64,000 nt of DNA, taken from Polyangium mundeleinium (GTDB lineage Bacteria; Myxococcota_A; Polyangia; Polyangiales; Polyangiaceae). Both the position numbers and the translations under genes were made by a program. Of this stretch, positions 8,770 through 18,913 are shown one piece after another; the stretch's first letter is position 1, and each line of letters starts with the position of its first letter. A model generated the notes under the pieces. It had not been told where the DNA came from. It made no database searches and saw only the letters and a list, made by a program, of their open reading frames with translations. Location: NCBI RefSeq assembly GCF_028369105.1, contig NZ_JAQNDO010000001.1:9642501-9706500 (forward strand), given 5' to 3'.

Positions 8770-9756
8770 CTAGACGGCCTGCGGCCACATCGGGGAGCGC
8801 TCCGAGCCGGAGCCCTTCGGACCAAGCACACGCGCGAGGACTGCGACGTGTTTTGCCGTGGTCCCAGCACCACCGCCGACGAACCTCGCCCCTGCGTCCA
8901 CCAGACGTTTGCACGCCGCGGCCCACGCTTCCACCGATGTCGTGGTGTCTGGTACGCCATGTTGGCACTCGGGGCTCGCCGCGAGCAGAACCCCGACGCG
9001 TGGAGCCCCCGCGCGCAGCACGATCTCCAGCGCAGCCTTGGCCGCGCTCTCGCTCGGTACGTCGACGAGCACGGCATGCACGCCCGCCTCGACTGCGGAG
9101 CGTGTCCCCTCTTCCAACGAATCCCCATCGACGACACGCTCGCCGTCCGACGTCTCGAGCAGCGCCCACGTCGGGAGCTGCGTCGCACACGCGCTCACGA
9201 TGGCCGAGAGCCGCGCCATACGCGCGAGCTGCGTGCCATGCCGGAACGCCTCCGGCGAGAAACCTCGCGCGATGATGAGCTCGCACCCCGACGTCGACAG
9301 GCGCGTCGCGTGCATCGCGTACTCTTCGGTGATCCGCTCCGGCAGCGCCGGCGCGATCCAGCGCGCGCCGAGCAGGCCCGCCACCACGACCGGCCGATGC
9401 GCGGTGCCCACCGCCTCGATCGCAAGGTCGACCGCCGCGCCCGTGAGCGCGGCCGAGCGGAACGCCATCCCTATCTGCGCGAGCGCCCGCGGCATCGTCT
9501 CGTCCGTGACGGCCACGATCACGTCCGATCCCGCGGCGATCTCCTGGCGGTAGTGCTCGGAGACGGCGCCGGGGTTCTCGCGCACGGCGCGCCCGAGGGG
9601 CGCCGCGCCGGAGGTCTCCACGCCCCTCGCCGCGAAGGACGACACCGGATCGCCACCCAGGACGAGCGGGCGCCCCGCTTCGAGGCGGGTCAGGAGGGCA
9701 TCGAGAGAGCTCACGTCATCACGCAGGGGTTCGGGGGCCGAGCTGGGAATGTCCAA
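8770..9756 (-). CDS. Homocysteine S-methyltransferase-like protein lacking zinc cysteines
   Basis: Up to 328 residues from a TTG at 9756; a GTG at 9714 (residue 15) is an alternative start and neither has a strong ribosome-binding site. The protein has the (beta/alpha)8 layout of the homocysteine/betaine S-methyltransferase family: an N-terminal LVLGGDP in place of LDGGMGT, a central ARGFSPEAFR segment, and a C-terminal VGGGAGTTAKHV. In active enzymes that last motif is GGCCGTTP, with two zinc-binding cysteines; here they are Gly296 and Ala297. The upstream third ligand (VGxNC) is also absent. It therefore cannot bind zinc in the usual way and may be a non-catalytic paralogue or act on another substrate. 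It is co-directional with gshA, 50 bases upstream of it. Confidence 0.65.
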   Translation of the reverse strand: MDIPSSAPEPLRDDVSSLDALLTRLEAGRPLVLGGDPVSSFAARGVETSGAAPLGRAVRENPGAVSEHYRQEIAAGSDVIVAVTDETMPRALAQIGMAFRSAALTGAAVDLAIEAVGTAHRPVVVAGLLGARWIAPALPERITEEYAMHATRLSTSGCELIIARGFSPEAFRHGTQLARMARLSAIVSACATQLPTWALLETSDGERVVDGDSLEEGTRSAVEAGVHAVLVDVPSESAAKAALEIVLRAGAPRVGVLLAASPECQHGVPDTTTSVEAWAAACKRLVDAGARFVGGGAGTTAKHVAVLARVLGPKGSGSERSPMWPQAV

Positions 9757-9915
9757 GATCGGCCGAAGGTCGTCGACAAAAGGACGAACCTTCGTCCCCT
9801 TCTATCACTTCACCTGGAAACACGGAACCCGAGACGCGGCTGCCACGTGCATTTCCCACCCGGGTCGGAGAGCAAGCCCGCACGTGCGCATCACACGGCC
9901 CGGCACGTCCGCGCA

Positions 9916-12720
9916 TCAAGCCCCCCGCGCAGAGGCCGCTTGCCCGGACGGGCGCGCCCCGCGCTTCGGCAGGAACTTGCGATCGAACAGGCGAACGCGA
10001 CGGACGAAGAGGTCGAGGAGGAAAACCACGATGGCCGCGTACACGAAGCGCGTCCACAGCTCCTCGTGGTACGTCACCTTCTCCCCGGCCGGATCGAAGA
10101 TCGCCTGCACGGAGGCCGGATCGACGGCCGCGCCCGTGGCGAGGGCTGCCTTCTCGAGCGTCGGGAGATCGGCCTCGAAGCTCGCATACTCCTTCGGATA
10201 CGGGTTCGACACGTGGCCGAAGCTCACGGCGACTTGCTTCATCGCCCCGCCCTCGGCCTCGCGCATGTGCTCGGCTCGCAGCAGGAAGGAGCCGTACTTG
10301 TCGAGCGGCTCGTCGACCTCGTACCGACCGGGCGCCGTCTGCCGGAAGTCGACGACCTTCGTCTCGCCGCCAGGCACGATGATCGAGAGCTTGGAGGTCA
10401 GGTTGTTCTCGAAGCGCTCGTCCGCCCCGAAGGCGTCGACGGAGGCACGAAGCCGCCCGCCCACGACATCGGCCTTCATATCGAGCTCGCGCCGGTGCTT
10501 CTGCCGCATGTGCTCGTGCACGAGCTGGCCCCAGAAGCGCTCGAAGCCCGGCCACCGGAGCCACTCGACCGCCCAGCGTGACTTCACGTCGCTCGTCCAC
10601 GCGAGCGTCCACCCGAGGCCCACACGCCAGCGCGCGAGGATGGGCTCCTGCGTGTCGCTCTGGAGCAGCTCCACCGCGGGCGGCGGCTTCATCTTCGTCG
10701 AGACGTATCCGTGCAGGTTCGGCGCGGTGCGCACGTCGATGCCGCGCAGGAAGGCCGCGTCGCCGACCTGCGTGACGGGGAACCACTCCTCGACCGCGGC
10801 GGCGCGCGCGATCATCTCCGTCTCCTTCGTGAAGACGCGCGGCAGGTTGTTCGCGTCGCCGACGGCGTGATACCGGCCGCCGCCGACGTCGGCGATCATC
10901 TTGAGGAGCTGCTCGTCCACGTCGCCGCCGAGGCCGACGGTCGTCACCGTGATCGACTCGGCGATCATGGCCGAGACGAGATCTCGGATGCCCGAGCTCG
11001 ACGCCTTGCCGTCCGTCAACAAGACGACGTGCTTCTTGCGGGCCTGCGTGACCGTGAGGTCCTGGTAGGCCGCGTCGAGCGCCGGGAAGATCTCCGTGCC
11101 GCCGCCCGGCTGGATGCGCGCGATGTCGCCCTGAATGCGCGAGCGGTTCCGCGCCGGCTGCATCTTCACGTACCGCGTCGGCGCCGAGTCGAAGGCGATC
11201 ACCTCGATCAGATCATCGGACGAGAGCACGCCCGCCGTGGCCTTCGCCGCGGCCTTCGCCATCTCCAGCGGCAGGCCGGTCATCGAGCCCGAGCGGTCGA
11301 TGACGAGGACCATCGCGACGCTCGGCATCTCCTTCTTGCGCTCGTTGTCCATGCGGACGGGCAAGATCCGCTCGATCGTCGAGTGGTACCAGCCGCCGAG
11401 GCCGTAGCCCGCCTCGCCGCCTGCGAAGAGGAAGCCGCCGCCGAGATCACGGACGTACGTCTCGATGAGCTCCTGCGCCTGCAGCGACACGGCGTCCTTC
11501 GGCGTATCGCTCAGGATCACGAAGTCGAAGCGCTCGATCTCCTTGATCGAGGCCGGAAAGCCTGCGGGCGGGCGCACGTCGACGTCGAGCTGCTGCGCCG
11601 TGAGCGCGCTCGACAGCGGCCCCGCGTGCTGCGGCGTGCCCTCGATGTAGAGCACCGCCGGGCGCCCGGGGACGTCGATCGTCGTGGAGAACTTGTTGTT
11701 CTCCTTGAACTTGTCGGCCGGGATCTCGTCGACCTCGAACGCGTACGTCACCTGGCCCGCGATACGCACGACGCTCTTGAAGATGATGTCGTTCGGGCCG
11801 GCCTTGAGATCGAGCTCCTTGATGCCTTCGAGCCCGTTCAGCGCCTCGCCCTGGTAGAGCCGCGCGCGCGCCTTCGTTGCCCGCGTCGCGTAGATGTCGG
11901 CGTGGATCGCGAACGTCTCGCCGACCTTCACGCGCTCCGGCATCTTGAGCTCGCGCACGGCCACCTCGGGCGGCGCGGGCCTTCGATACGGGATTGTGAA
12001 GAGCTTGATCCCGAACTCCTTGGCGCGGTTCGACTCGGCGAGCAGATCGCCCTCGGTCTGCACGCCGTCCGTGAGGAGCACGGCGCGCTTGAGGTAGCCC
12101 TGCGGATACAGGCCGTACGCGAGCTGGAGCGCCGCCTGCAGGTTCGAGCCCGCGCCGAGCGACTCCGACTGCGCCTTGTCCGCACTCTCGTGCCGCGTGA
12201 TCGGCGGAGGCTTCGCGTTCTCCTCGCCCTCGGCCTCGGGCGCCTCCACGACGCGTGGCCGCTTGGCGAACGTGACGAGCTTGACGATCCCGTCTTTAGG
12301 CTTCTCGGCCCAGGCCCGCTGCACGGCCGCGCGCGCGTCGTCGAGCGCCTCGTCCGTGACGGAGTCCGAGACGTCGACGAGGTAGACCGTGCAGACCTTC
12401 TCGGTCGTGGCTGTACGCGCGAGGCGCGAGAGGCCGAGCGCGAGGAGCGCGACGAACGAGATGCGCAGCAGCACCGAGAGCACGCGCTGCGGCCACGGCA
12501 GATCGGCGAGCGACTGCGAGAGGACGGCGACGAACCACGGCGCGAGCAGGACCGCCCCGAGCATCTTCGGGTTGAGCAGCTCGTAGGTGATCCCGCCACG
12601 CACCCACGTCAGCGTGGGATCGGGGTGCAAGAGGACGAAGCGCCGATAGGCCCAAAAGAGGAGCCCTGCGAGCGCGAGGCAGGTCGAGACCCAAGCGATG
12701 ACCCGGAGGCGCTTGTTCAC
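9916..12720 (-). CDS. Large membrane protein with two vWA-type domains (Bat operon)
   Basis: A 934-residue inner-membrane protein. Three N-terminal helices (first about 7-25, last about 80-100) are followed by a vWA-like domain with VDVSDS at 115-120. A class-I glutamine-amidotransferase-like segment (FVILSD...GGGFLFAGGEAGYG, about 400-441) comes next, then a canonical vWA domain whose MIDAS DRSGS starts at Asp475. A final helix precedes a basic tail. This matches the 'vWA and GATase-like' proteins of Bat/MoxR operons, thought to be metal-dependent protein-interaction scaffolds. The start is GTG at 12720, sharing four bases (GTGA) with the end of the preceding gene, so translation is probably coupled. 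Confidence 0.88.
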   Translation of the reverse strand: MNKRLRVIAWVSTCLALAGLLFWAYRRFVLLHPDPTLTWVRGGITYELLNPKMLGAVLLAPWFVAVLSQSLADLPWPQRVLSVLLRISFVALLALGLSRLARTATTEKVCTVYLVDVSDSVTDEALDDARAAVQRAWAEKPKDGIVKLVTFAKRPRVVEAPEAEGEENAKPPPITRHESADKAQSESLGAGSNLQAALQLAYGLYPQGYLKRAVLLTDGVQTEGDLLAESNRAKEFGIKLFTIPYRRPAPPEVAVRELKMPERVKVGETFAIHADIYATRATKARARLYQGEALNGLEGIKELDLKAGPNDIIFKSVVRIAGQVTYAFEVDEIPADKFKENNKFSTTIDVPGRPAVLYIEGTPQHAGPLSSALTAQQLDVDVRPPAGFPASIKEIERFDFVILSDTPKDAVSLQAQELIETYVRDLGGGFLFAGGEAGYGLGGWYHSTIERILPVRMDNERKKEMPSVAMVLVIDRSGSMTGLPLEMAKAAAKATAGVLSSDDLIEVIAFDSAPTRYVKMQPARNRSRIQGDIARIQPGGGTEIFPALDAAYQDLTVTQARKKHVVLLTDGKASSSGIRDLVSAMIAESITVTTVGLGGDVDEQLLKMIADVGGGRYHAVGDANNLPRVFTKETEMIARAAAVEEWFPVTQVGDAAFLRGIDVRTAPNLHGYVSTKMKPPPAVELLQSDTQEPILARWRVGLGWTLAWTSDVKSRWAVEWLRWPGFERFWGQLVHEHMRQKHRRELDMKADVVGGRLRASVDAFGADERFENNLTSKLSIIVPGGETKVVDFRQTAPGRYEVDEPLDKYGSFLLRAEHMREAEGGAMKQVAVSFGHVSNPYPKEYASFEADLPTLEKAALATGAAVDPASVQAIFDPAGEKVTYHEELWTRFVYAAIVVFLLDLFVRRVRLFDRKFLPKRGARPSGQAASARGA

Positions 12721-14612
12721 ACCGTCACCCTCCGATGGTACGTGAGCCACTCGATCGCGGTGACCAGGAGCACCGCGGCGAGCAAGTAGATCCAGATCTC
12801 GCGTCGTACGCCGACCTTGAACTCACCGACGGGGCCCGCCGCGCGCCCGCCGACGACGAGCTCCGTCGCCGGCGTGATCACGCTCTCGGCCGGATCGACG
12901 AGGTTCGCCGCGAAGGTCGTGGTCTCGTCCGGACCCGTGGACAGCTTGTAGAAGCCCGCTTGCTGGCCGAGGAAGATCGCGCGGCCGTCCTTCACGGGCA
13001 CGCTGCGCTTCGTTCCATCGGGCAACTCGAGCGTCGCGGTATCCGCCGCGGACGAGGCCGGGATCTGCCAGACCGTGCCCGTGCGGAAGGAGGAGATGTA
13101 CTGGACGTCCTCCTCGACGAACTCGTTGATCGTGTTGAGCAGGAAGAGCGGCCAGGAGATCCGCAGCGGGAAATCGCTCTCGCGGACGTCGAAGCCGAGC
13201 GCGACGAATTTCACGCCCGCGCGGGTGCCGGCGATCAGGATCGGCCCCTTGTAGCTCTTGCCGATCACCTTGTCCTCCTTCTCGCCTTTCAGCGGACGCG
13301 CGCGCCCGATGTTGACGTCCGAGAGGACCGTGTAGCGGAGGATCGGGTGTTTCTCGTCGAGCTCGTCGAAGCCGAGCCGATAGTTCGGATCCGTATCTTC
13401 GACGGGCTTGCCCACCTCGAACGGCACGTTCTCGCCCGAGGGGTTGAGGTAGAGCAGGCTGCCGCTGCCAGCCGCGACGTTCGGCGTCACGCCATCGAAG
13501 ATGGTCACATCGAAGTTGCCCTTGGCCGGGTACCGCGAAGGATCGATCGTCGTGACTTCGAGGTACTCGTCGAGCAGGAGCGCGGCTTCGAGGAACATGT
13601 TGCCCGAAGTCACGACCTGCACGCGGGACCGCCTGCGCTCGGGCAAGAGCGCGAAGGCGTGATCGTCGGCGGGCAGATCGTCGCGGCTGCCGTTCGCGTA
13701 GGCGATCTTCGCTTCGAGCGTCTTCGACGCGCCCGAGAGGTTCGGATAGAAGCGCGGCAGCCGCTCCTTGGGCCCGAGCCGGATCTGCGAGAGGTCCGTG
13801 AGCTGCCCGTCGCCGAAGAGCGAGAGCTCGACGTCGACCGGCTCGTCGTTCGTGTTCGTGACCTCGAGCATCACCTCGTAGCGGCTCTTGTCGAGCGGGT
13901 ACCGCCGCACGGAGAAGCCCGTGATCGCCACGTTCGTCGCGCGGGATCCGATGGGCAGGAACGAGATCCGCACATCGCCGAGCTCCACGGGTCCGGCCGC
14001 ATCGACCGCAGGGCCGAGCGCGCCGTCCGACACGACGATGATCTCCGGCGACGAAAGGCCACGCAGCGTGTCGGCCCCGAAGCGCAGGCCACGCGCAAAA
14101 TCGGCGCTCGCGTCGGTCGCCTTGATCGATGCGACGGCCGCTTCGAGGTCGGGGATCTCGCTCGTCATCGTGGAGAGCGGCGTCACGGCCGCATCCATCT
14201 GCGCGACGAGCATGCGATCGCTGCCCGAGAGGCCGCGGACCATGCGCTTGACCTCTTCCTTCGCGGCGTCGATGCGCGACGGCGCGACGTCCGTGGCCTT
14301 CATGCTCGCGCTCGCGTCGACGAGCACGATGATGTTGCGGCCTTCGAGGATGTTCGCCGCGGGCCGCGGATCGCCGAGCGCGAGCAGGAGCAGCGCGAGG
14401 AGCGCGAGCTGCAGGAGGAGCGAGAGGAAGCGCTTCAACTGCGAGAAGAGGCTCGTGGCCTCCTTATCGCGCAGGATGCGCTCCCAGAGCTTCTCGAAGG
14501 GAACGGCGACGGGGCGCCGACGCAGCTTCAGGATGTAGAAGACGACGACCACGCTGCCGGCGAGGGCGCCGATCTGGAGCAGGGTCGCGAGCGGGACGCC
14601 GACGAAATGCAT
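12717..14612 (-). CDS. BatA-like vWA membrane protein
   Basis: A 631-residue protein. The N-terminus has two hydrophobic segments around the typical BatA motif LKLRRRPVAVPFEKLW (about 12-80). A vWA domain follows with MIDAS DASAS starting at Asp99, then a long extracytoplasmic beta-rich region, and the C-terminus has one transmembrane helix (IWIYLLAAVLLVTAIEWL). BatA-family proteins are membrane vWA partners of MoxR ATPases. It starts with the ATG at 14612, three bases after the DUF58 stop, and overlaps the next gene by GTGA, so it lies in the middle of a tight operon. Confidence 0.88.
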   Translation of the reverse strand: MHFVGVPLATLLQIGALAGSVVVVFYILKLRRRPVAVPFEKLWERILRDKEATSLFSQLKRFLSLLLQLALLALLLLALGDPRPAANILEGRNIIVLVDASASMKATDVAPSRIDAAKEEVKRMVRGLSGSDRMLVAQMDAAVTPLSTMTSEIPDLEAAVASIKATDASADFARGLRFGADTLRGLSSPEIIVVSDGALGPAVDAAGPVELGDVRISFLPIGSRATNVAITGFSVRRYPLDKSRYEVMLEVTNTNDEPVDVELSLFGDGQLTDLSQIRLGPKERLPRFYPNLSGASKTLEAKIAYANGSRDDLPADDHAFALLPERRRSRVQVVTSGNMFLEAALLLDEYLEVTTIDPSRYPAKGNFDVTIFDGVTPNVAAGSGSLLYLNPSGENVPFEVGKPVEDTDPNYRLGFDELDEKHPILRYTVLSDVNIGRARPLKGEKEDKVIGKSYKGPILIAGTRAGVKFVALGFDVRESDFPLRISWPLFLLNTINEFVEEDVQYISSFRTGTVWQIPASSAADTATLELPDGTKRSVPVKDGRAIFLGQQAGFYKLSTGPDETTTFAANLVDPAESVITPATELVVGGRAAGPVGEFKVGVRREIWIYLLAAVLLVTAIEWLTYHRRVTV

Positions 14613-14615
14613 GGC

Positions 14616-15560
14616 CTACCGGAGGAAGCCGCCGCGGCGGAAGACGCGGAGGATGAGCTCGTCGAAGGACACGTCGACGTCGGCGCGGAAGTAACTCACC
14701 TGGCGTGTCGTGCAGAACCGCTGCACCTCGTCCAGGTACCCTTCGTACGCCTGCTGGTATTTTTCGAGCACCTTGGCCGTGACCGTAACCTCGCGCTCCT
14801 GGCCCGTTTCGCAGTCGTAGACGCGCACGTCACCCTTGATGTCGGGCCGCGCATCGTGCCGATCGACGAGGTGGATCACGTAGGGCTCGAAGCGGTTGAA
14901 CCGCAGCACGTTGATCCCGCGCTCGAAGCCCTCCGGATCGTAGAGATCGGTGAGCAATACGGCGAGGCCGCGGCGCTTGTGCTGCGCGACGAACGTCTTC
15001 ATCGCCGCGCCGAGGTCCGTCGGGCCCTCGGCCTTCACACCGTTGAGGAAGCGGAAGATGCGAAAGATGCGCGCCTTTCCGCGCGTCGTCGGCATCCGCC
15101 CGCTGACCTCGTCGGTGGCGGCGACGATCGCGATCCGATCGAGGTTCGCCAGCCCCACGTACGCGAGCGCCGCGCAGAGGCGCTTCGCCTGACGGAGCTT
15201 CTCGCCCTCCCCGAAGCCCATCGACGAGGACGTGTCGAGGATGAAGTAGATCGCGAGATCCTCTTCCTCCTCGTAGAGACGGATGAGGAGTCGATCGAAC
15301 TTCTGGTAGGCGTTCCAGTCGAGGTAACGGATGTCGTCGCCGGGCGCGTAGTCGCGGTGATCGGCGAACTCGATGCCCGAGCCCGTCTTCTTCGTCCGGC
15401 GCTCGGCGCGCATCGCACCCGAGAACACGCGGCGGCTCACCATCGCGAGGTACTCGAGCTTGCGCTGGAACTCGTCGTCGAAGATGTCGTCTTCGCCCGC
15501 CGCGCCGCGGCGCAAGGACGGCTTGTCGGGCCGGAGCCCCAGGAACTCGAGCACACCCAT
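14616..15560 (-). CDS. DUF58 domain protein (MoxR-operon vWA-like)
   Basis: A 314-residue protein with the DUF58 hallmarks: a GSGIEFADHRDYAPGDD...YLDW segment (61-82) and an adjoining vWA-like FILDTSSSMG motif (107-116). DUF58 proteins are the constant neighbour of MoxR AAA+ ATPases and are thought to be their substrate or adaptor. The start is the ATG at 15560, with the DUF58 N-terminus MGVLEFLGLRP; the reading frame continues far upstream on paper, but that part is antisense noise inside the MoxR gene. It lies 14 bases after MoxR. Confidence 0.92.
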   Translation of the reverse strand: MGVLEFLGLRPDKPSLRRGAAGEDDIFDDEFQRKLEYLAMVSRRVFSGAMRAERRTKKTGSGIEFADHRDYAPGDDIRYLDWNAYQKFDRLLIRLYEEEEDLAIYFILDTSSSMGFGEGEKLRQAKRLCAALAYVGLANLDRIAIVAATDEVSGRMPTTRGKARIFRIFRFLNGVKAEGPTDLGAAMKTFVAQHKRRGLAVLLTDLYDPEGFERGINVLRFNRFEPYVIHLVDRHDARPDIKGDVRVYDCETGQEREVTVTAKVLEKYQQAYEGYLDEVQRFCTTRQVSYFRADVDVSFDELILRVFRRGGFLR

Positions 15561-15574
15561 GGCGAGGATGGTCC

Positions 15575-16579
<1,005 letters not shown>

Positions 16580-16631
16580 CTCTTCCCCTATCGTTCTACT
16601 TGGAAAAACCAATCGTGCCCGCGCGCGCCGC

Positions 16632-18626
16632 TCACTCCCTGGGTCGAATGAGCTGGAAATAGCGGTGCACGTAGAATCGGTACCCGTCGGGCACCGTTTC
16701 TTTGTTGATTTGCTCCTCGGCGACGGTCTTGTACTGCGTGAAGACCTTCTTGTAGCCGCCGCCCCGGAAGCCCTTCTCGGCCGCCGCGAGGATCACCTCG
16801 CTGTTCGACGGGCCGCCGCCGCTGTCGAGGCCCTGGGCCTGCACGTCCTGCGTCCCCATCTTGGGATCGGTGCGCTTGCCAGCGATGTCGCCGTCGTGCC
16901 CCGAGCCAACGCCCTTGCCGCCCGGCTCCGTGCCCTGACCACCCTGGCCCTCGCCCTGGCCTTGGCCTTGCCCCTCGCCCTGGCCTTGCCCCTGACCCTG
17001 ACCGCCGCCGCCTTGCGACAGGACGAGCATCCGCTTGCCGCCGGGGCCGATCACCCACTGTTTGCCCTGACCACCGCTCTGCTGGCCGCCGTTCTGACCG
17101 TTCTGGCCGTCCTGGCCCTCGCCGTCCTGGCCCTCTTGGCCGTCCTGGCCCTCTTGACCCTGGCCCTGCTGGCCCTGGCCCTGCTGCGGCTGACCTTGCC
17201 CCTGGCCGCCGCGCGCGCGTTTGCCGAAGCGGAGCATGCGGGACATGCGCTGCTTGCCCGATTGCCCCTGCTGCCGGAGCATCTCGCGCAGTTCTTCGAG
17301 CCGCTGCCGGAGCTCTTCCTTCTCCTTCTCGGACATCTCCTCCTGCTGCATGCGGTTGATGTCCTCGGCCGCTTGTTCGAGATCCTCGGCGGAAGCACCG
17401 AGCTCGCGCATCAGGTCCTCGGCCGCCTTCGCGAGCGCGCGATCGAGTTTGTCGAGCTGCCGCCCGAGGCGCTCTTGCTTCTCCGCCTCGCGATCGAGCC
17501 GCTCGAGCTCGCGCTCCTTCTTCTTGAGCAGGCGCTCCTCTTGCTCGTCCTGCGGGCCGCCGTCCTGCTCGTTTTTCTTTTGCTTCTTCTTGAGCAGCTC
17601 CTCGCGGGCCTCGGCGCGCTTCTCGTTGATCGCGGCGAGCGCGTCCTTCTGCCGATCGGCGGCCTTCTTCAGTGCGTCCTTGAGCCGCTCCAGCGAGGCC
17701 TTGTCGGGCTTCTTCTTCGCGTCGCGTAGGCGCTCGGCGAGCTCCTTCAGGTCCTTCTTCGCCTTCTCGAGGTCCTTCTTCTTCAGCGACTCGCCGACCG
17801 GCTTCGAGAGCTCGCTCGATTCGAGGTCCTTGCCCATCTGCTCGAGCGCCTCTTCGAGCGCCTTCCGATCGGCCTCGGCGCCCTTCAACAGGTCACGCTC
17901 GATGGCCTCCATCTTGCGGAAGGCCTCCGTGCGATCGAGCCGCTTGTTCGCAATATCCTCGACGAGCTGGTTGAACCGCTCGATCGCGGCCTGCACCTCG
18001 GGCGTCTGCTCCTTCTTCGCGAGCTCCTTCGCGGCCTCGCGGAAGAGCTCCAGATCGTCGTCCGAGAGCGCGACCGCGTCGATCGTGCGGAGCTGCGGCG
18101 GCGCCTCCTTGATGGGCGTGCGGATCTCGAAGAGCGCGAGCGCGACGGCGCCGACGCCGACCACCAGCGCCGCGAGATAGTCCGAAGGCAAACGAATCGG
18201 CGCGGCCTTGCTCGGCTTGAGATCCCGCGCGTTCTCGCACGCGTCGTCGATGGCGACCTCCATGAGCGGCGAGCGCTCGGAGGCCGCGAGGGTGTCGAAG
18301 GCGAGCGCGTTCGTGAGCCGATCGTGAAGTTTGTGATGACGATCGAGCGCGATCGTCCCGGCCCGCGGAGGGAGCTTGCGGAGAAGGCCCACGAGCGCGA
18401 CGGCGACGACGGCCGCAGCGGCGCCGATCAGGATGTGGCGCGCGCGCTGCTCGGAGAGGTGGTCGGGGAACAATTTGCGGCACGCGAGGGTGCCCGCGAC
18501 GACGGCGAACGCCAGCGTAAGCGCGTTCGGCAGGTAACGTACGGCCCGCGCGATGCGCAGCCGGAGCGAGACGAGCGCGGCGGCGCGGCGGATGCGAGAG
18601 AGCCCTTGGGTACGGTGATCGCTCAC
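16632..18626 (-). CDS. DUF4175-like membrane protein with long coiled coil and Gly/Gln-rich segment
   Basis: About 664 residues if begun at GTG 18626. Three hydrophobic segments occur near the N-terminus (YLPNALTLAFAVVAG, ILIGAAAAVVAVALVGLL, LAALVVGVGAVALALF). Then come some 280 residues of highly charged Lys/Glu coiled coil, a low-complexity QGQGQ/GGQG stretch of roughly 110 residues, and a conserved-looking C-terminal segment ending PDGYRFYVHRYFQLIRPRE. The layout is that of DUF4175-type proteins found next to MoxR/Bat genes. It probably leads the operon that runs down to 9916. Its function is unknown; an envelope-spanning scaffold is a guess. Confidence 0.78.
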   Translation of the reverse strand: MSDHRTQGLSRIRRAAALVSLRLRIARAVRYLPNALTLAFAVVAGTLACRKLFPDHLSEQRARHILIGAAAAVVAVALVGLLRKLPPRAGTIALDRHHKLHDRLTNALAFDTLAASERSPLMEVAIDDACENARDLKPSKAAPIRLPSDYLAALVVGVGAVALALFEIRTPIKEAPPQLRTIDAVALSDDDLELFREAAKELAKKEQTPEVQAAIERFNQLVEDIANKRLDRTEAFRKMEAIERDLLKGAEADRKALEEALEQMGKDLESSELSKPVGESLKKKDLEKAKKDLKELAERLRDAKKKPDKASLERLKDALKKAADRQKDALAAINEKRAEAREELLKKKQKKNEQDGGPQDEQEERLLKKKERELERLDREAEKQERLGRQLDKLDRALAKAAEDLMRELGASAEDLEQAAEDINRMQQEEMSEKEKEELRQRLEELREMLRQQGQSGKQRMSRMLRFGKRARGGQGQGQPQQGQGQQGQGQEGQDGQEGQDGEGQDGQNGQNGGQQSGGQGKQWVIGPGGKRMLVLSQGGGGQGQGQGQGEGQGQGQGEGQGGQGTEPGGKGVGSGHDGDIAGKRTDPKMGTQDVQAQGLDSGGGPSNSEVILAAAEKGFRGGGYKKVFTQYKTVAEEQINKETVPDGYRFYVHRYFQLIRPRE

Positions 18627-18854
18627 GGTAGAAGTCGCTCCGATCGCCCCGGGAGGACCGATCGCCGGGAGGTGAGGGGCGTCATTGTAGCTGTTGACGT
18701 TTCGGGCGCCCGTAAGTTCCTGCCCTCGGAACGCGCCGCGCAGCGCGATCTTACGCGCCATGCGCCGGGAAGATTCCCCCGTGGCGCGAGCGCGTTCGGG
18801 GCGCCCCCCTACCCGCCTCCAGGAACGTCACAGCCCGAGGCAGCCACAAACGAC

Positions 18855-18893
18855 GAAGGGCGCTTCGGACGAAGACCGTCCGCCGCGCCCTTC
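18855..18893 (-). terminator. Hairpin terminator after the receiver/H1-like gene
   Basis: A long inverted repeat, GAAGGGCGC...GCGCCCTTC with an inner CGGAC/GTCCG stem, starts 21 bases after the gene's stop on the minus strand. The T-tract is weak, so it may be factor-assisted. Confidence 0.6.
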
Positions 18894-18913
18894 TCGTACA
18901 GGCCTTCGCGCCG

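Noticed and set aside
3517-9275. Long plus-strand frames opposite the peptidase, CNNM and gshA genes
   Set aside because: They translate to Arg/His/Asp-rich sequence with no family features, while the minus strand carries complete known domains and catalytic residues.
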